The notes below the pieces were generated by a model. The model was not told where the DNA came from. It saw nothing but the letters and a program-made list of their open reading frames with translations, and searched no databases. Source: Bufo bufo (taxonomy: Eukaryota; Chordata; Amphibia; Anura; Bufonidae). From it: a stretch of DNA of 64,000 nt. Made by a program: the position numbers and the translations under genes. Positions 12,092 to 23,368 of this stretch are shown piece after piece. Each line of letters begins with the position of its first letter. Position 1 is the first letter of the stretch. The stretch spans positions 499,764,556 through 499,828,555 of the forward strand of contig NC_053392.1 of assembly GCF_905171765.1 (NCBI RefSeq), read 5' to 3'.

Positions 12092-13229
12092 TTATACAGG
12101 CTTTTGTATTGTCCACCCTGTTGGCAAAATTCCATAGAAACTGCCCTGTGCCTATTGCCTTATTTTTGGGGCCTATACTGGCCGACAGTTACATATTTAT
12201 ACTGTGACCGCCTAATGTACCTCCAGCCACAGAATCCAAAGTTCTTTGCTGTCAGGCGAATACCTATTGGCAAATTTTTTGGGCCTGCACTGGCCGACAG
12301 TTACATTTTTTATCTCTAGCCACATAATCACACCCCTGTCTCACTTCTCTGCCTCTCATTATGGTGAAGTATGAACTGCATTCATCATAAGGACCTTACA
12401 ATGTCATAGGGTCATGTAACTGTGCCCCCACCCCGTACTTTGCCCCCTTATACCCTGCACTGTGCCCTCTTACCACACCCTGTGCAGTGCCCTTAGTCAT
12501 TTCCCTTACTGTGCCCTCTTATACCCTTTTATCCGGTCACGGTATGGCGGTGTTATCCGGTCACTGTACAGAGGTGTTATCCGGTCAATGTATGGCGGTG
12601 GTATCCAATAACTGGATGGCCATAACTGTATCTTTTTCCCTGCACACGCCATCCTTTTTTAGACCTGGCATGAGCGGGAAAAATATGCAGATTGCGGTTC
12701 TAAGGACCTTTGCACCACAATCTGGGTCAGAAATACACCTAACATAGATGTATTTCTATATAATAAATGACCATCTAATTGTATTATTATTCGGGGGTAG
12801 GGCTAATATCTTTATATTATATAGATTCTAGTGTATTATACTGTGCCCTGTATTTCCCAGTAGAAAATGATCCTTGGGAAACACAGTCCTCATCCCTGAC
12901 CACCAGGACCAGGTAGCGCTCTGTCAGTACATGGCGCCTCCCCTCTTCGCCACGCTGCTCTGCTGTGTGCTGGTGCTTATTCTGACACTAGGGCTGGGTT
13001 CACATCCTATTTTTGCCATCTATTTAATGCATACCAAAAATGTATGCGTTAACAGATGCCTCAGACTAATGCTGTACAATGGCATCCATTCACCGTACAG
13101 TTCCATGGTAGAAAACAAAATTTACGTTAACGTATGCATTTTTTTAATGGACTCTGCAGGATACAAAAACGTGGAGTGCTGCACATTTGTATACATCAAA
13201 CCAATAGAAAAAACATTTTTTGTAGGCTC
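12092..13229 (+). other. hAT 3' non-coding region with subterminal and short tandem repeats
   Basis: The hAT subterminal units resume at 12110-12330 (CTGGCCGACAGTTACAT and similar). Around 12530-12605 a roughly 28-bp motif TTATCCGGTCA-NN-GTA-GGTG repeats about three times. I see no coding sequence with family motifs. The 124-codon frame at 12874-13248 has no recognisable domain and I do not support it as a gene. Confidence 0.55.
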
Positions 13230-13518
13230 CAGCAGGGCACATTTTTGAGAGTTTCCCTTTAAGATGCATAAAAATGGCCCCTGATTAAAATACATATTGT
13301 TTGAGGGAATTTTTGCCAATAATCCCCCTCTGGTATATCACTGTCCATGTTGTGGGACTATTTGTGCACTCATAGTTTGTATGTGGTGGCTGCAAATATG
13401 ACCTGAAGGTTTTTCAGGTTTGCCTGCTATTAAAGTCAATGGGTGCGATGCGAACGCGCTGTACGCGAACATTTGATCGCGAACGCGAATCGTCCCGGCC
13501 GATGTTCGTCCATGACTA
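13230..13518 (+). repeat. hAT 3' terminal region
   Basis: This segment matches, inverted, about 61985-62210. Shared blocks include CCATGTTGTGGGACTATTTG and CAGGTTTGCCTGCTAT-type sequence. It ends in GCGAACGCGAATCG and TTCGTCCATGACTA, immediately followed by the GTTATTAC duplication. Confidence 0.75.
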
Positions 13519-13603
13519 GTTATTACCACATAAAGTGACACATGCCAGATTTGCAAAAAAATCGGCCTGGTCTTTAAAACCGGTTTGGGTTTGAAGGGGT
13601 TAA

Positions 13604-13866
13604 TTACATTGTATTTGTTTAGTTTTGCTTTCTTTGTTCACTAATGATACTTCCGCTTCCCAGAGATCTCAGGCTTTTGACATCACGAACATGATTTAAC
13701 ATGCGATTCTATATCTATGTACAGTTTATATTGCTCCAGTTATTGCAGTGATTTATAGCAGTTAAGGAAGGCTGGGATGGGCCAAAACGTGTCCTAATGT
13801 ATGCTATAAGCAGAAACAAAGAAGATTTAATAGCATTTAGATAGCAAGTGCTGGGGATTGTTTATG
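13604..13866. other. No feature recognised
   Basis: This is single-copy-looking sequence between the TTAA end at 13603 and the LINE-1 fragment. Confidence 0.5.
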
Positions 13867-14345
13867 CTATGGGAAACATACAGTTTTACCGTTGGGCAGT
13901 TTTGATAAATGGGGCTCAAAGTCTCCATGACCAACACAAATAAAATGGGCGACAAGGACTGCCTCGCCTGGCACCATTCCAACAGGCAAAAGGAGAAAGG
14001 ATTCCATTAACTTGAACGTTAGTGGAGGGACTAGTGTACAGTTAAATAAATGGCAAGATAAAAAGATCAGGGAAACCAAATGTAATTATGACACTTTTCA
14101 TGATTGACCACGTGATCAAAGGGTTTCTTGGCATCCGTGCCAAGAAGGACCAAGGGACCTTTGTGAGATTTAGCAAAATAAATCACATAAATGGCCCTGA
14201 TGGTGTTACAGGATGCCTCTCTGTGCAGGATAAATCCTTCGTGGTCAGGATGGATTAATTTATTCAAGCAGGAACTTATACGTTGAAGTGATATAAGACG
14301 GTAGCCATCACACGGCATTGTCTCTACCCTCCTTTGGCAAAACAA
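13867..14345 (-). pseudogene. LINE-1-type reverse transcriptase fragment
   Basis: Read on -, the piece 14345-14067 contains DGYRLISL, then LIHPDHEGFILHREA, NTIRAIYVIYFAK and LLGTDAKKPFDHV. These match, in order, the finger/palm blocks of L1 reverse transcriptases (RPISL, HPDQxGFxxGR, NTIRxL, LSLDAEKAFDRV). A second piece nearer 13900-14000 carries the following ARQSLSPILFVLVMETL block (normally GCPLSPLLF) in another frame. The catalytic first Asp is present. The F/YxDD block and endonuclease are not seen, so it is a short decayed remnant. Confidence 0.8.
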
Positions 14346-15110
14346 TAATGGAAACTTGCAGTGACTGCTGAGAGCATGATATTATTATTATTAGGGATGA
14401 GCGAATCCGAAGTCGATTGGTTCATCCCTAATTATTATATATGTACTTTGGCTGGTTTTATATGGATATTGTTCTTGGCATAAAATATTTCAGGCTGATT
14501 CAATTACATTTGCTATATCTGGCACAACTATGCATTTGGCATTGTAGACAATATATATGCATACTATGTTGCAGATGAGCTCCAACTTCTAAGGTTGCAG
14601 TTGGGTACTTGGGCAGCGAGGTTGCTCGGTATCTAAGAGCGGAGGACACTTTTATTTTGCTATAGGGCCCTTTTAGTGAATGCCCCTGCTACTCATGCTT
14701 TAACATTCTCAGACCTTAAAGTCTTGAAATATAAGGATAATTTAATAGGCTGCTTGTCCATTAAAATATATGATTCATTTGAAATGTCTGTCTAATGACT
14801 GCACTGGCATTTATTTCAAGGGAAACCACTTTATGACAGGCTAAGGTCAAATTATTTGCCATTTAATTCATTAACAGGAAAAAATCTTTCTTTATCTTTG
14901 TTGTTTTAACTGAACGTAGCGTGCAAGATCTTGACAAACAGCATTCATTCAGATGTATTGCTAACTTCTTTGCATGCAACTTTAATCACAGTTTCCTCTC
15001 CACCCAAGAAACACAAGACTTAATAAATGCAAACAGGAGAAAGGAAACCAGATTTATGAATGTACTGCCTAGGAACAGATTATAAAAATAGCAGTAATGC
15101 TCCTCACTTA
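14346..15110. other. No gene seen; tiny hAT-like palindrome at 14392-14431
   Basis: Within TTATTA repeats there is a roughly 40-bp palindrome running from TAGGGATGAGCGAATC to TTGGTTCATCCCTA. It looks like the two fused ends of a hAT element (TAGRGATGAGCGAA) with nothing between them. The rest is unrecognised. Confidence 0.5.
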
Positions 15111-16130
15111 AAGGGAATCTGTCACCTATTTTGACCATATAAAACCGTTAACATAGCAATGTGCAATAAAGTACGTTCATTCCTGCATGGGTCTTCTTTC
15201 TTTTATTCAACTTTTCATTCTTTTTCTGATATGCAAATGAAGTCTCAAGGTGCCCAGAGGGGCGTTATTACTCTGCTCTAGTGCCCAGTAACGCCCCCCT
15301 GCAGTGCCCAGCCCGCCTTTCTTCCAAGCCCAGCACGCCTCCTAAGAAATAAATGTCCTCCCACATACTTGCCGAACGGCGCCGCCCCCTCCACTACGTC
15401 ATTTAATTTATTCACTGCACCTTCCTTGCTTCCTCCTCTCTTGTCCTCCGAAATCCCGCGCAGGCGCAGTATCGCTGAGTGCCTGCGCCTGTAGGATACT
15501 ACTACTCCAGAGGGCAACAGCGCTCTGATTATGTCACTGGGCTCAGCGCATGCCCAGTGACACTATTGAGGCTGTTGCCATTCTGGAGCAGTAGTAGTAT
15601 AGCATAGTGTAGTGAAGTATAGCATTGGAAAGCACAGTGGACAGAATGTGGGGAGGAGGATGGAAGACCAGGAAACTAAGATGTCTGTTTGTCAAACTCT
15701 GCAGAGACAAGAAATGGCTGAAATAAATAATTATGGTGGTCTGGTCCGAATGGACAAGGTAAAGAAAGAGAACATCTACATCAGAGGACACATGACTGGA
15801 TGTAAGAGGTATGTGGCGCTGTATTACCCTGTAGGTTTTGTATCTTTGCATGTTATGTTTTCCAAGAAGGTCTTTAACAGTAGGGCTGGAGAGAAGGGTT
15901 AGTTTAGGAAATTGCAATTGGGGGTGGAAGGGAGGGGGGATGCAGTTTCAGTTTTTGCCTCAGGCAGCAGAAAGGTTAAGTGCACCACTGCTCATCAGGA
16001 AATGCAAGACTGCTTCTTTTCATAAAAGGGATGGCCTCATCTACCTGGAAAGGGAGAGGTCCATGAATCGGTGCCCAAACTATTGATGGTTTGTTAGAAA
16101 TGCCCCATTGAGTTATGATGGAGTCCATTA
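15111..16130. repeat. Dispersed repeat with an AAAGGGAATCTGTCACC end; no gene
   Basis: The block starts AAAGGGAATCTGTCACC at about 15111. That resembles the terminal sequence of the MITE at 46217 (AAAGGGAAACTGTCAC). I found no matching right end. GC-rich hairpins occur at 15264-15300 and 15490-15600 (a GTAGTAGTAT / ATACTACTACT pair and TGTCACTGGGC / GCCCAGTGACA). The 124-codon - frame (15543-15917) and the + frames show no family motif. Confidence 0.45.
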
Positions 16131-16598
16131 GTACAGTGTTCATGGTCAGATATCATAATCAAATATCAGAATAATGTCAGTTTGAGGCAAAATACTCACC
16201 CTGATACCTGACTCTGACTTTGATATTTGACTCTGACATCTGAATGTGATATTTGATCCTGACATCTGAGTTTGACTTTGATATATGACTTTTTTCACAG
16301 GTCAGGATGAAAATCAGAATGAATTTTAGATATACTGTGCATTTGTATGTTTAATCACACAAAGAAAATCCACACCTAATACCAGCTGAGTCTATAGTTC
16401 AATGTTGAGGCCTTTGGTTTATAGACAGTAGCTTTTGTGTTCAAGACCCAATAGAAACGTTTTAAAAAATATTTTTTTTAAACCCTAGCTAGGAGAAAAA
16501 ATTCAAATGATGTTTGACTTTGATGTCTGACTTTCCTCACAAATCTGTGTCAAATGAGTTTCAGATATAATGTATATTTGCTAATTAAATTACATAGC
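16131..16598. repeat. hAT subterminal repeat array (GACATCTGA / TTTGACT)
   Basis: Short motifs of the type TGACTTTGATATTTGACTC and CTGACATCTGA repeat irregularly. The segment around 16480-16530 (AACCCTAGCTAGGA, then TTTGACTTTGATGTCTGAC) reappears inverted at about 24146-24190. This marks the two ends of one composite element enclosing the hAT transposase remains. Confidence 0.6.
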
Positions 16599-18565
16599 AG
16601 GGTGGCAGCTGTGGGATGTTGGGAGCCAAATGTGCCCAGGGTAGACCAACCGCTTTGCAGGAGCCTACCGGGCCCAGAAAGTAGTGGTGCGGGACTCACG
16701 GAGGCAGTGGCAGTAGCAGTCAGTCAGTGCGGAGTGTTGGGGGTAAAATCACCTACTCAGCGGTGTGGCAGTTTTTTGTTAAGCCGCTGGAGGAGGTGAA
16801 CAATGAACATGGCCATATGTAGAATCTGTGGGCAGAAGATGAAGCGTGACCAGGGTGTCAATGTTGGCACTATGGCCCTGCGTCAACATATGCAGCGTCA
16901 CCATAAAGTAGCCTGGGAGAACCGTGGCTCCGATGTGGTGGTCCAGCCTGCCCAGCAACCGCTGCATCACCCAGTTGCACGCAGCCAATTTTAGGCAGTT
17001 AAGGCTCCACCACCTCAGCCGAAGGGAGCTAACTGTCCTTCCCATCATCTGCTGGTTCCGATCATCTGCTGGTCCTGATGCTCCTGCTCCTCGCCCTCCT
17101 ATTCCTCGTGCACTCATCAAACGGCGCAGAAGCTGAACGTGCTCCTGGGCAAGTTGCTGGTACTGCAGTCCCTCACTTTCCAAGTGTTGGACTCTGCACC
17201 TTTCAGAGAACTGATGGCTTGTGCCAAGCCAAGGTGGAGAGTCCCAAGCTGTCATTTCTTTGCCAAAAAGGCAGTACCAGCCTTGCACACATATGTAGAA
17301 CAGAAGGTGGGCCAGTTCTTGAGCCTGTCGGTGTCTGCCAAAGTGCACGGCAGCACCGACCTGTGGAGCTGTAACTACAGTCAAGGACAATATATGTCCT
17401 TTACGGCCCACTGGGTGAATGTGGTTCCTGCAGAGCCACACCAGCAACTTGGAGAGGTGACGCCGCTTCCTCCTCCACATTCAAACGCTGTTGGTCCTGT
17501 GACAATGTCCACCTCTGCCTTCTCATCCTCCACCGTGTCCTCAGCCTCCACTGTAGGGAGAATTCACAGTGCTCCTCCAGCGTACCACATGTGCAGGGCA
17601 CGGCGGTGTCAGGCTGTTATACACCTCGTTTGCCTGGGCGAACAGAGTCACACAGGGGGGAGGAACTGCTCGGAGTCCTACATCAAGAAATCGAATACTG
17701 GCTTTCTCCACGACAACTCAAAATCGGACCCATGCTGACCGACAACAGGAAGAACATGGTGTCAGCGCTGCATCAGGGAGGGCTGAGCCATGCGCCCTGC
17801 ATGGCACACGTGCTCAATCTGGTTGTCAAGCGGTTCCTGAAGTCTTCCACTCATCTGCAAGACATCCTAAAAATGGCCAGGAAACTTTGCATGCACTTCA
17901 GCCACTCGTACACTGCAAAGCACACCCTCCTTGAGCTGTAGCGGCAGAACGGCATCCCCCAACATAGGCTGATATGCAACGTTTCCACCCATCCACTTTT
18001 TTACACCCACTGAGAGGGAAGACAAACTGAACTACTATAGAGACATCCTATGTAGTCAGTTGGCCACTATGTGCACCATTAACTATCCTCACACAGGTCT
18101 AAACAAGGGGCCCTCTGCGCTCACGTTCCACTTCCATGGCTGCCACCAGCTCCATCAGCAACAACTTAAGTCTAGAGTCGCTGATGAGCAGCTTTCTTTA
18201 CCCGCCTACTGAATAAACTACTCACCAGCAGCAGCAGATAGACATAGAGAAGAACCTGAACCTGAACCAGCGTGGTGGTGGCATACTTGGACAGCATCCT
18301 GCTACCCCAACTTGAATATCTGCTGGACTACTGGGCAGCCACACTGGATTTGTGGCTGCAACTGGCAGAGTTTGCCCTGGAAAAGCTTTTCTGTCCGGCC
18401 AGTAGTGTGGCATCAGAGCTTGTGTTTAGTGTGGCGGAGGCCATAGTTACCCCAAGAAGAACTCGCCTGTCTACCCAAAATGTGGAGAGACTGACCTTTG
18501 TCAAGATGAATCAGGCGTGGATTACTCAGGATTTCCACCCACCAATGGCTGATGCATCAGACTAG
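16599..18565 (+). pseudogene. hAT transposase with BED finger, second family, degenerate
   Basis: A BED finger lies at about 16735-16910: SAVWQFFVKPLEEV, then CRICGQK and LRQHMQRHH (Cx2C...Hx4H). It is read in two frames. Next come LTFQVLDSAPFRELMA and LWSCNYSQGQYMSF (17139-17738), LTDNRKNMVSALHQGGLSHA and PCMAHVLNLVVKRFL (17591-17941), and the C-terminal hAT dimerisation block LDYWAATLDLWLQLAEFA, then TPRRTRLS and VERLTFVKMNQAW (18272-18565). Frameshifts separate each part, and about 300 bp around 17950-18270 is badly eroded. A close relative on the - strand covers 56139-60721. Confidence 0.85.
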
Positions 18566-18659
18566 TTCATCCATGGTGCCACACCAACACTTTGACAAAA
18601 GAGACCGGTTTCTTCTGGCTACCTGCCTCAGCTACTATTCTGATGCTGCCACCCGCCTG

Positions 18660-19330
18660 ATGCCACACATCTGATGCCAAGTGCTCCTTCTTTCACCCAC
18701 CATCTTCAGTGGGTACTTGTATTGCCACCCACCTCCACACTATGTCATTGTGCCATTCTGTGGTCTTCTCATGCTGCTGCTGCTGCTACCTCAACACTAT
18801 GTCACCTTGCCACTCTGTGGCCTCCTCATGCTGCTGCTGCTGCCACCTCCACACTATTTCACCTTGCCACTCTGTGGCCTCCTGATGCTGCTGCCACCTC
18901 CACACTATGTCATGTTGCCACTCTGTCGTCTCCTCATGCTGCTGTAATAACGAATGGTAAACGGCACTACAAATCCCACCATGGGATAAATCATTGGAGA
19001 AATTTCTTGATAAAGACTTGTCTAAGTTTAAACGTTCCATTGTAAGCTGCTGATGGAATAAAACAAGCTGTATTTTTTGCACAAATTGTAGAGTGCTGCT
19101 GATATTTCTACTATTCTCCTCATGCTGCTGCCACCTCCACACTATGTCACCTTTCCACTCTGTGGTCTTCTGATGCTGCTGCCACCGCCACACTTATTGG
19201 GCCACTCTGTGGTCTCCTCATGCTGCTTCCACTTCACCAATATGTTATAGGGCCACTCTGTGGAATTCTCATGTTGTTCCCACTCTATCCACTTCATGAC
19301 TGGGCCACTATTTTGCCTTTCAGCCTGGCT
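18660..19330. repeat. Tandem repeat downstream of the hAT transposase, split by about 160 bp
   Basis: Units of roughly 50-60 bp contain CTCATGCTGCTGCTGCTGCC, ACCTCCACACTATGTCA and CTTGCCACTCTGTGG. Between about 18951 and 19110 an unrelated segment is inserted. It is AT-rich and contains CCACCATGGGATAAATC. The flanking motif CTCCTCATGCTGCTG occurs on both sides of it. Open frames on both strands follow the repeat and are not genes. Confidence 0.75.
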
Positions 19331-20152
19331 GACATCATCATTTATTTGACCCTTCTTCTGATCTGTCAGAAGGAAGGAAAAATGAGATGCACAATGGATC
19401 CTGTCTGCGTAGCAGCTGTAAGGCCTGTATGGTTCCATCAGAATTGGCTTGTGATTTGGTAGCCAAAATCAGGAGTGGGTACAAAACACAGAAGACATGC
19501 AAATATTCCCTTCAAGTGTCATCTCTGTTTTGGATCCACTCCTCTTTTTTTTTGCATTAGCAATACTGATGGATTACCAAATGCTGACCGAGTGAAAGCG
19601 GATACTCCACAGACAGGATCCATTTTTTGTGGGTTATTGTTCTGACAGATCAGAAGGGCAAAATAATCAGTGACGTCAACACAAACTTACTGCTGACACC
19701 CTCTCCACTCTGTCGGGGGGCTCTACTTGTATAAGTGTTTAATAGAACAGGTTCTATAGACATCTATGTGGAATCAGCTGACGATGGTGTAAAAGGAGTG
19801 CGCTTCTTTTTGGCGCTAACATCGACCTGTAAGGCTGAGTTCATAATTTAGTTATGTGGTCAGTTTTGGTCCAGTGACTGCCCAAATAAGTGAAGTATGC
19901 AGTTATTCTATGAGTGATGCCTGTCATCTGCATGTCATACTGACTCACAGTATAATTTCACTACCACAGCAGACTCCCTATGTGTGTTACTGCAAGGTAC
20001 AGTGTTCTACACCACTATAAAGGCTCTCTGCAGCCAGGAAATAGCCATTTTTTAACACGATTTGCCGCAAATAAATTCGGATTGAAGCGAATTTTTTTTT
20101 TTTAAATGGCAAACCCGCCGAATCGAATTTTTTAAAAATTCGCTCATCTCTA
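19331..20152. other. No gene; ends in a hAT-like terminus
   Basis: This is unrecognised sequence finishing with AAAAATTCGCTCATCTCTA at 20152. Reversed, that is the common hAT end TAGAGATGAGCGAATT. I could not find its partner end. Confidence 0.45.
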
Positions 20153-20819
20153 GTCACATTCATATAAAAAACCCTCATCCCTCAGGGTCTCCGCCATTGT
20201 CCTGTGAGCTGAGCATAGGGAGAGATGTGGCACGTGTTCATGCACTAGGGACAGTGTTGCTGAAAATAATTAATTGAAGAATGTTGGAGAGGGAGAGTGC
20301 AGGGAGACTAATTCTGCATCAGTTTTATTTATTCCTGCATTTATTTATTCCCACATCAGCCATGAATCTAATTTAATACCAATAAGATGGAAGCTTTTTC
20401 TTATTCCGGGACCAGCGTGCCAACCAATACCATCCAGTCTGAAAGCCCTTAGGGGGGCTAGTTCTTAATGATGACCATCCTCATCTTTTGCTTGCTTTAC
20501 TTCTTCCAACTTATCCTTCAAAGTCTCCATGTCCTTGAAAAGTCAGCAAGATATAGAGAGAGGAGCTGGATGTTCCTGATGACATATTCTCATCGATATT
20601 AGATGATGTGGAAAAGAAGGAAAAGCAGATGGCAGCAGAAGGGCTCCCATCTGTAGGGCAGAAGAGCACTGAGATTGGAGAAATTGGTATGCCACAGCTG
20701 ATTAATATTTAGTGTTTACTGTCAAATAACCTGCAGGAGATTGCAGGCAAGAACAGCAATTATTTGCATACTACGACCCCACCTAACCAGCCAAACCCCA
20801 CACCAGCAACAGCCCCTGT
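20153..20819. other. No gene recognised
   Basis: Composition is unremarkable. The sequence near 20210-20300 resembles hAT internal DNA in style, but I cannot align it by eye. Confidence 0.4.
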
Positions 20820-22366
20820 TTAACCACCTTAGCTCCCCTAGCTTAAGCCCCCTTAATGACCAGACCACTTTTACAATTCTGCACTACACTAATTTCACAG
20901 TTTATTGCTCGGTCATACAACTTACCACCCAAATTATTTTACCTCCTTTTCTTCTCACTAATAGAGCTTTCATTTGGTGGTATTTCATTGCTGCTGACAT
21001 TTTTACTTTTTTTGATATTAATCAAAATTGACCGACATTTTTCACTTTCTGTTGTAAAATTTTTCAAATAAAACTACATTTCTATATAAACTTTTCTCTA
21101 AATTTATTGTTCTACATGTCTTTGATAAAAAAAAATGCAATAAGTGTATATTTATTGGTTTGGGTAAAAGTTATAGCGTTTACAAACTATGGTGCAAAGA
21201 AATTAATTTACGCACTTTGACTTTCTGAGCACCTGTCATGTTTCCTGAGGTTCTACAATGTCCAGACAGTAGAAACACCCCACAAATGACCCCATTTCGG
21301 AAAGTAGACACCCTAAGGTATTCGCTGATGGGCATAGTAAGTTCATGGAAGTTTTTATTTTTTGTCACAAGTTAACGGAAAAAGATTTTTTATTTTATTT
21401 TTATTTTTCTCTTACAAAGTCTCATATTCCACTAACTTGTGACAAAAAATAAAATTTTACATGAACTTGCCATGCCCCTCACGAAATACCTTGGGGTGTC
21501 TTCTTTCCAAAATGGGGTCATTTGTGGGGTATTTATACTGCCCTGGTATTTTAGGGGCCCTAAAGCGTGAGAAGTAGTTTGGAATCCAAATGCGTAAAAA
21601 ATGCCCTGTGAAATCCTAAAAGTACTCATTGGAATTTGGGCCCTTTTGCGCACCTAGGCTGCAAAAAAGTGTCACACGTGGTATCGCCGTACTCAGAAGA
21701 AGTAGGGCAATGTGTTTTGTGGTGTATTTTTACATATACCCATGCTGGGTGGGAGAAATATCTTTGTAAATGACAACTTTTCCCATTTTTTTATACAAAG
21801 TTGTCAATTTACAGAGATATTTCTCTCACCCAGCATGGGTATATGTAAAAAGACACTCCAAAACACATTGCCCTACTTCTCCTGAGTACGGCGATACCAC
21901 ATGTGTGACACTTTTTTGCAGCCAAGATGCGCAAAGGGGCTGAAAGTCGAACGAGTACCTTTTAAGAGGGTATTTTTAGGCATTTGGATTCCAGACTTCT
22001 TCTCACGCTTTAGGGCCCCCTAAAATACCAGGGCAGTATAAATACCCCACATGTGACCCCATTTTGGAAAGAAGACACCCCAAGGTATTCCGTGAGGGGC
22101 ATGGCGAGTTCATAGATGATTTATTTTTTTGGTATAAGTTAGCGGAAATTATTATTTTTATTTTTTTCTCACAGTCTCCCTTTCCGCTAACTTGTGACAA
22201 AAAGTTCAATCTTTCATGGATTCAATATTCCCCTCAGCGAATACCTTGGGGTGTCTTCTTTCCAAAATGGTGTCATTTGTCGGGTGTTTGTACTGCCCTG
22301 GCATTTGAGGGTCTCCGCAATCATTACATTTATGGCCAGCATTAGGAGTTTCTGCTATTCTCCTTA

Positions 22367-22638
22367 GGCCTCATGCACACGACCGTTTTAAATGGGGCCG
22401 CAAAAGATGCGGAGAGCACTCCGTGTGCTGTCCGCATCCGTGGCTCTGTTCCGCTGCCCCGCTAAAAAAATATAACATGTCCTATTCTTGTCCGCGCTTT
22501 GCGGACAAGAATAGGCATTTATATTGCCGGCGCCCGTTCCATTCCGCAAATTGCGGAAGTCAACACGGGCACCTTCCGTTTTTTGTGCATCCACGGTTTC
22601 CAGACCGCAAAAAACGGCACGGTCGTGTGCATGAGGCC
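22367..22638. mobile_element. Harbinger-type MITE, 272 bp, TTA duplication
   Basis: The ends GGCCTCATGCACACGACCGT and ACGGTCGTGTGCATGAGGCC are exact inverted repeats over about 20 bp. TTA flanks both sides (22364-22366, 22639-22641). The centre is itself a hairpin around TTGTCCGCGCTTTGCGGACAA. Confidence 0.8.
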
Positions 22639-23142
22639 TTATATTGAGCATACAGGTAATGAGATTTTTTTTTTTCCGTTCAGCCTTTGGGCTGAAAGAA
22701 AAAATGAACGGCACAGATTTCTTCATTCGCATCGATCAATGTGGATGAAAAAATCTCTGCCAAAAAATGTGCAAAAAAAAAAATGCTGTGATCGCTAATA
22801 AAGATCCAAAAAGCTCAAAAGTGATCTTTATAGCGCCGCAGCGATTTTACTGTGTTTTTGCAGTGATCAGAAAAAAAAACATTTCTGTCACTGCGGTGGG
22901 GCGGACTGAATGCAAGTGTGCGCACAAGATCAGGCCTGATCGGGCGAACACTGTGTTTTTTGTAGAGCCTAAGGTGACCCTAATGTACTGATATAGATCT
23001 GATTGCGATCAGTCTTGATCACTTACAGATACTATATAGTACTAGTGCTGATTAGCGACAGCGATGATGCTAATCAGTGACTGCGGTGGGCGCTAACTAC
23101 CTAACAAGTGGCTAACTAATTGGCGGTGATAAGGGACCCTTA

Positions 23143-23368
23143 GGCCCCATCCACACGTCTGCAATTCTGTTCCACATTTTGCGGAACGGAATTGCGGAAC
23201 CATTCATTTCTATGGGGACAGACTTTGGGGACAAGAAAAGGCATTTTCTATATAGTTCTGGCAATGTGCAGATCCGCAAAATGCGGAAAGCACATTGCCG
23301 ATGTCCATGTTTTGCAGATCCGTGAATCCGCGGATCCGCCAAACACATACGGATGTCTGAGTGGAGCC
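23143..23368. mobile_element. Harbinger-type MITE, 226 bp, TTA duplication
   Basis: The imperfect ends are GGCCCCATCCACACGTCTG and ATGTCTGAGTGGAGCC. TTA flanks both sides (23140-23142, 23369-23371). The body contains repeated GCGGAACGGAATTGCGGAAC and GATCCGCAAAATGCGGA motifs. Confidence 0.72.

Larger units (their letters stand above)
2133..13518 (+). mobile_element. hAT DNA transposon, 11.4 kb, with nested insertions
   Basis: An exact 8-bp duplication, GTTATTAC, flanks the element (2125-2132 and 13519-13526). The uninterrupted copy of the host repeat near 37135 has this sequence once, which confirms the empty site. The ends are TAGAGATGG on the left and, read inward from the right, TAGTCATGG. 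These fit hAT termini. Inside are a degenerate transposase (4317-7371), subterminal repeats at 7480-7710 and 12110-12330, minisatellites, and three Tc1 copies. Sequence near the 3' end (13230-13510) recurs inverted at about 61985-62210, where another hAT of this clade ends. Confidence 0.85.
1388..13603. mobile_element. piggyBac-like TTAA-flanked non-autonomous element, split by a hAT insertion
   Basis: The left end is TTAACC at 1388 and the right end is GGGGTTAA finishing at 13603. The parts 1525-2132 and 13519-13603 together match the continuous segment at about 36468-37229, which lies in the TTAA-flanked element at 34789-37229. That match proves the two parts were once joined. No piggyBac transposase is present. 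The left 140 bp differ from the copy at 34.8 kb, so the two are relatives rather than the same subfamily. The superfamily call rests on the TTAA target and the TTAACC ends. Confidence 0.65.

Noticed and set aside
16779..17480. 233-codon - frame
   Set aside because: It lies antisense to the BED-finger hAT transposase, whose + strand frames carry the conserved motifs. It is a shadow frame.
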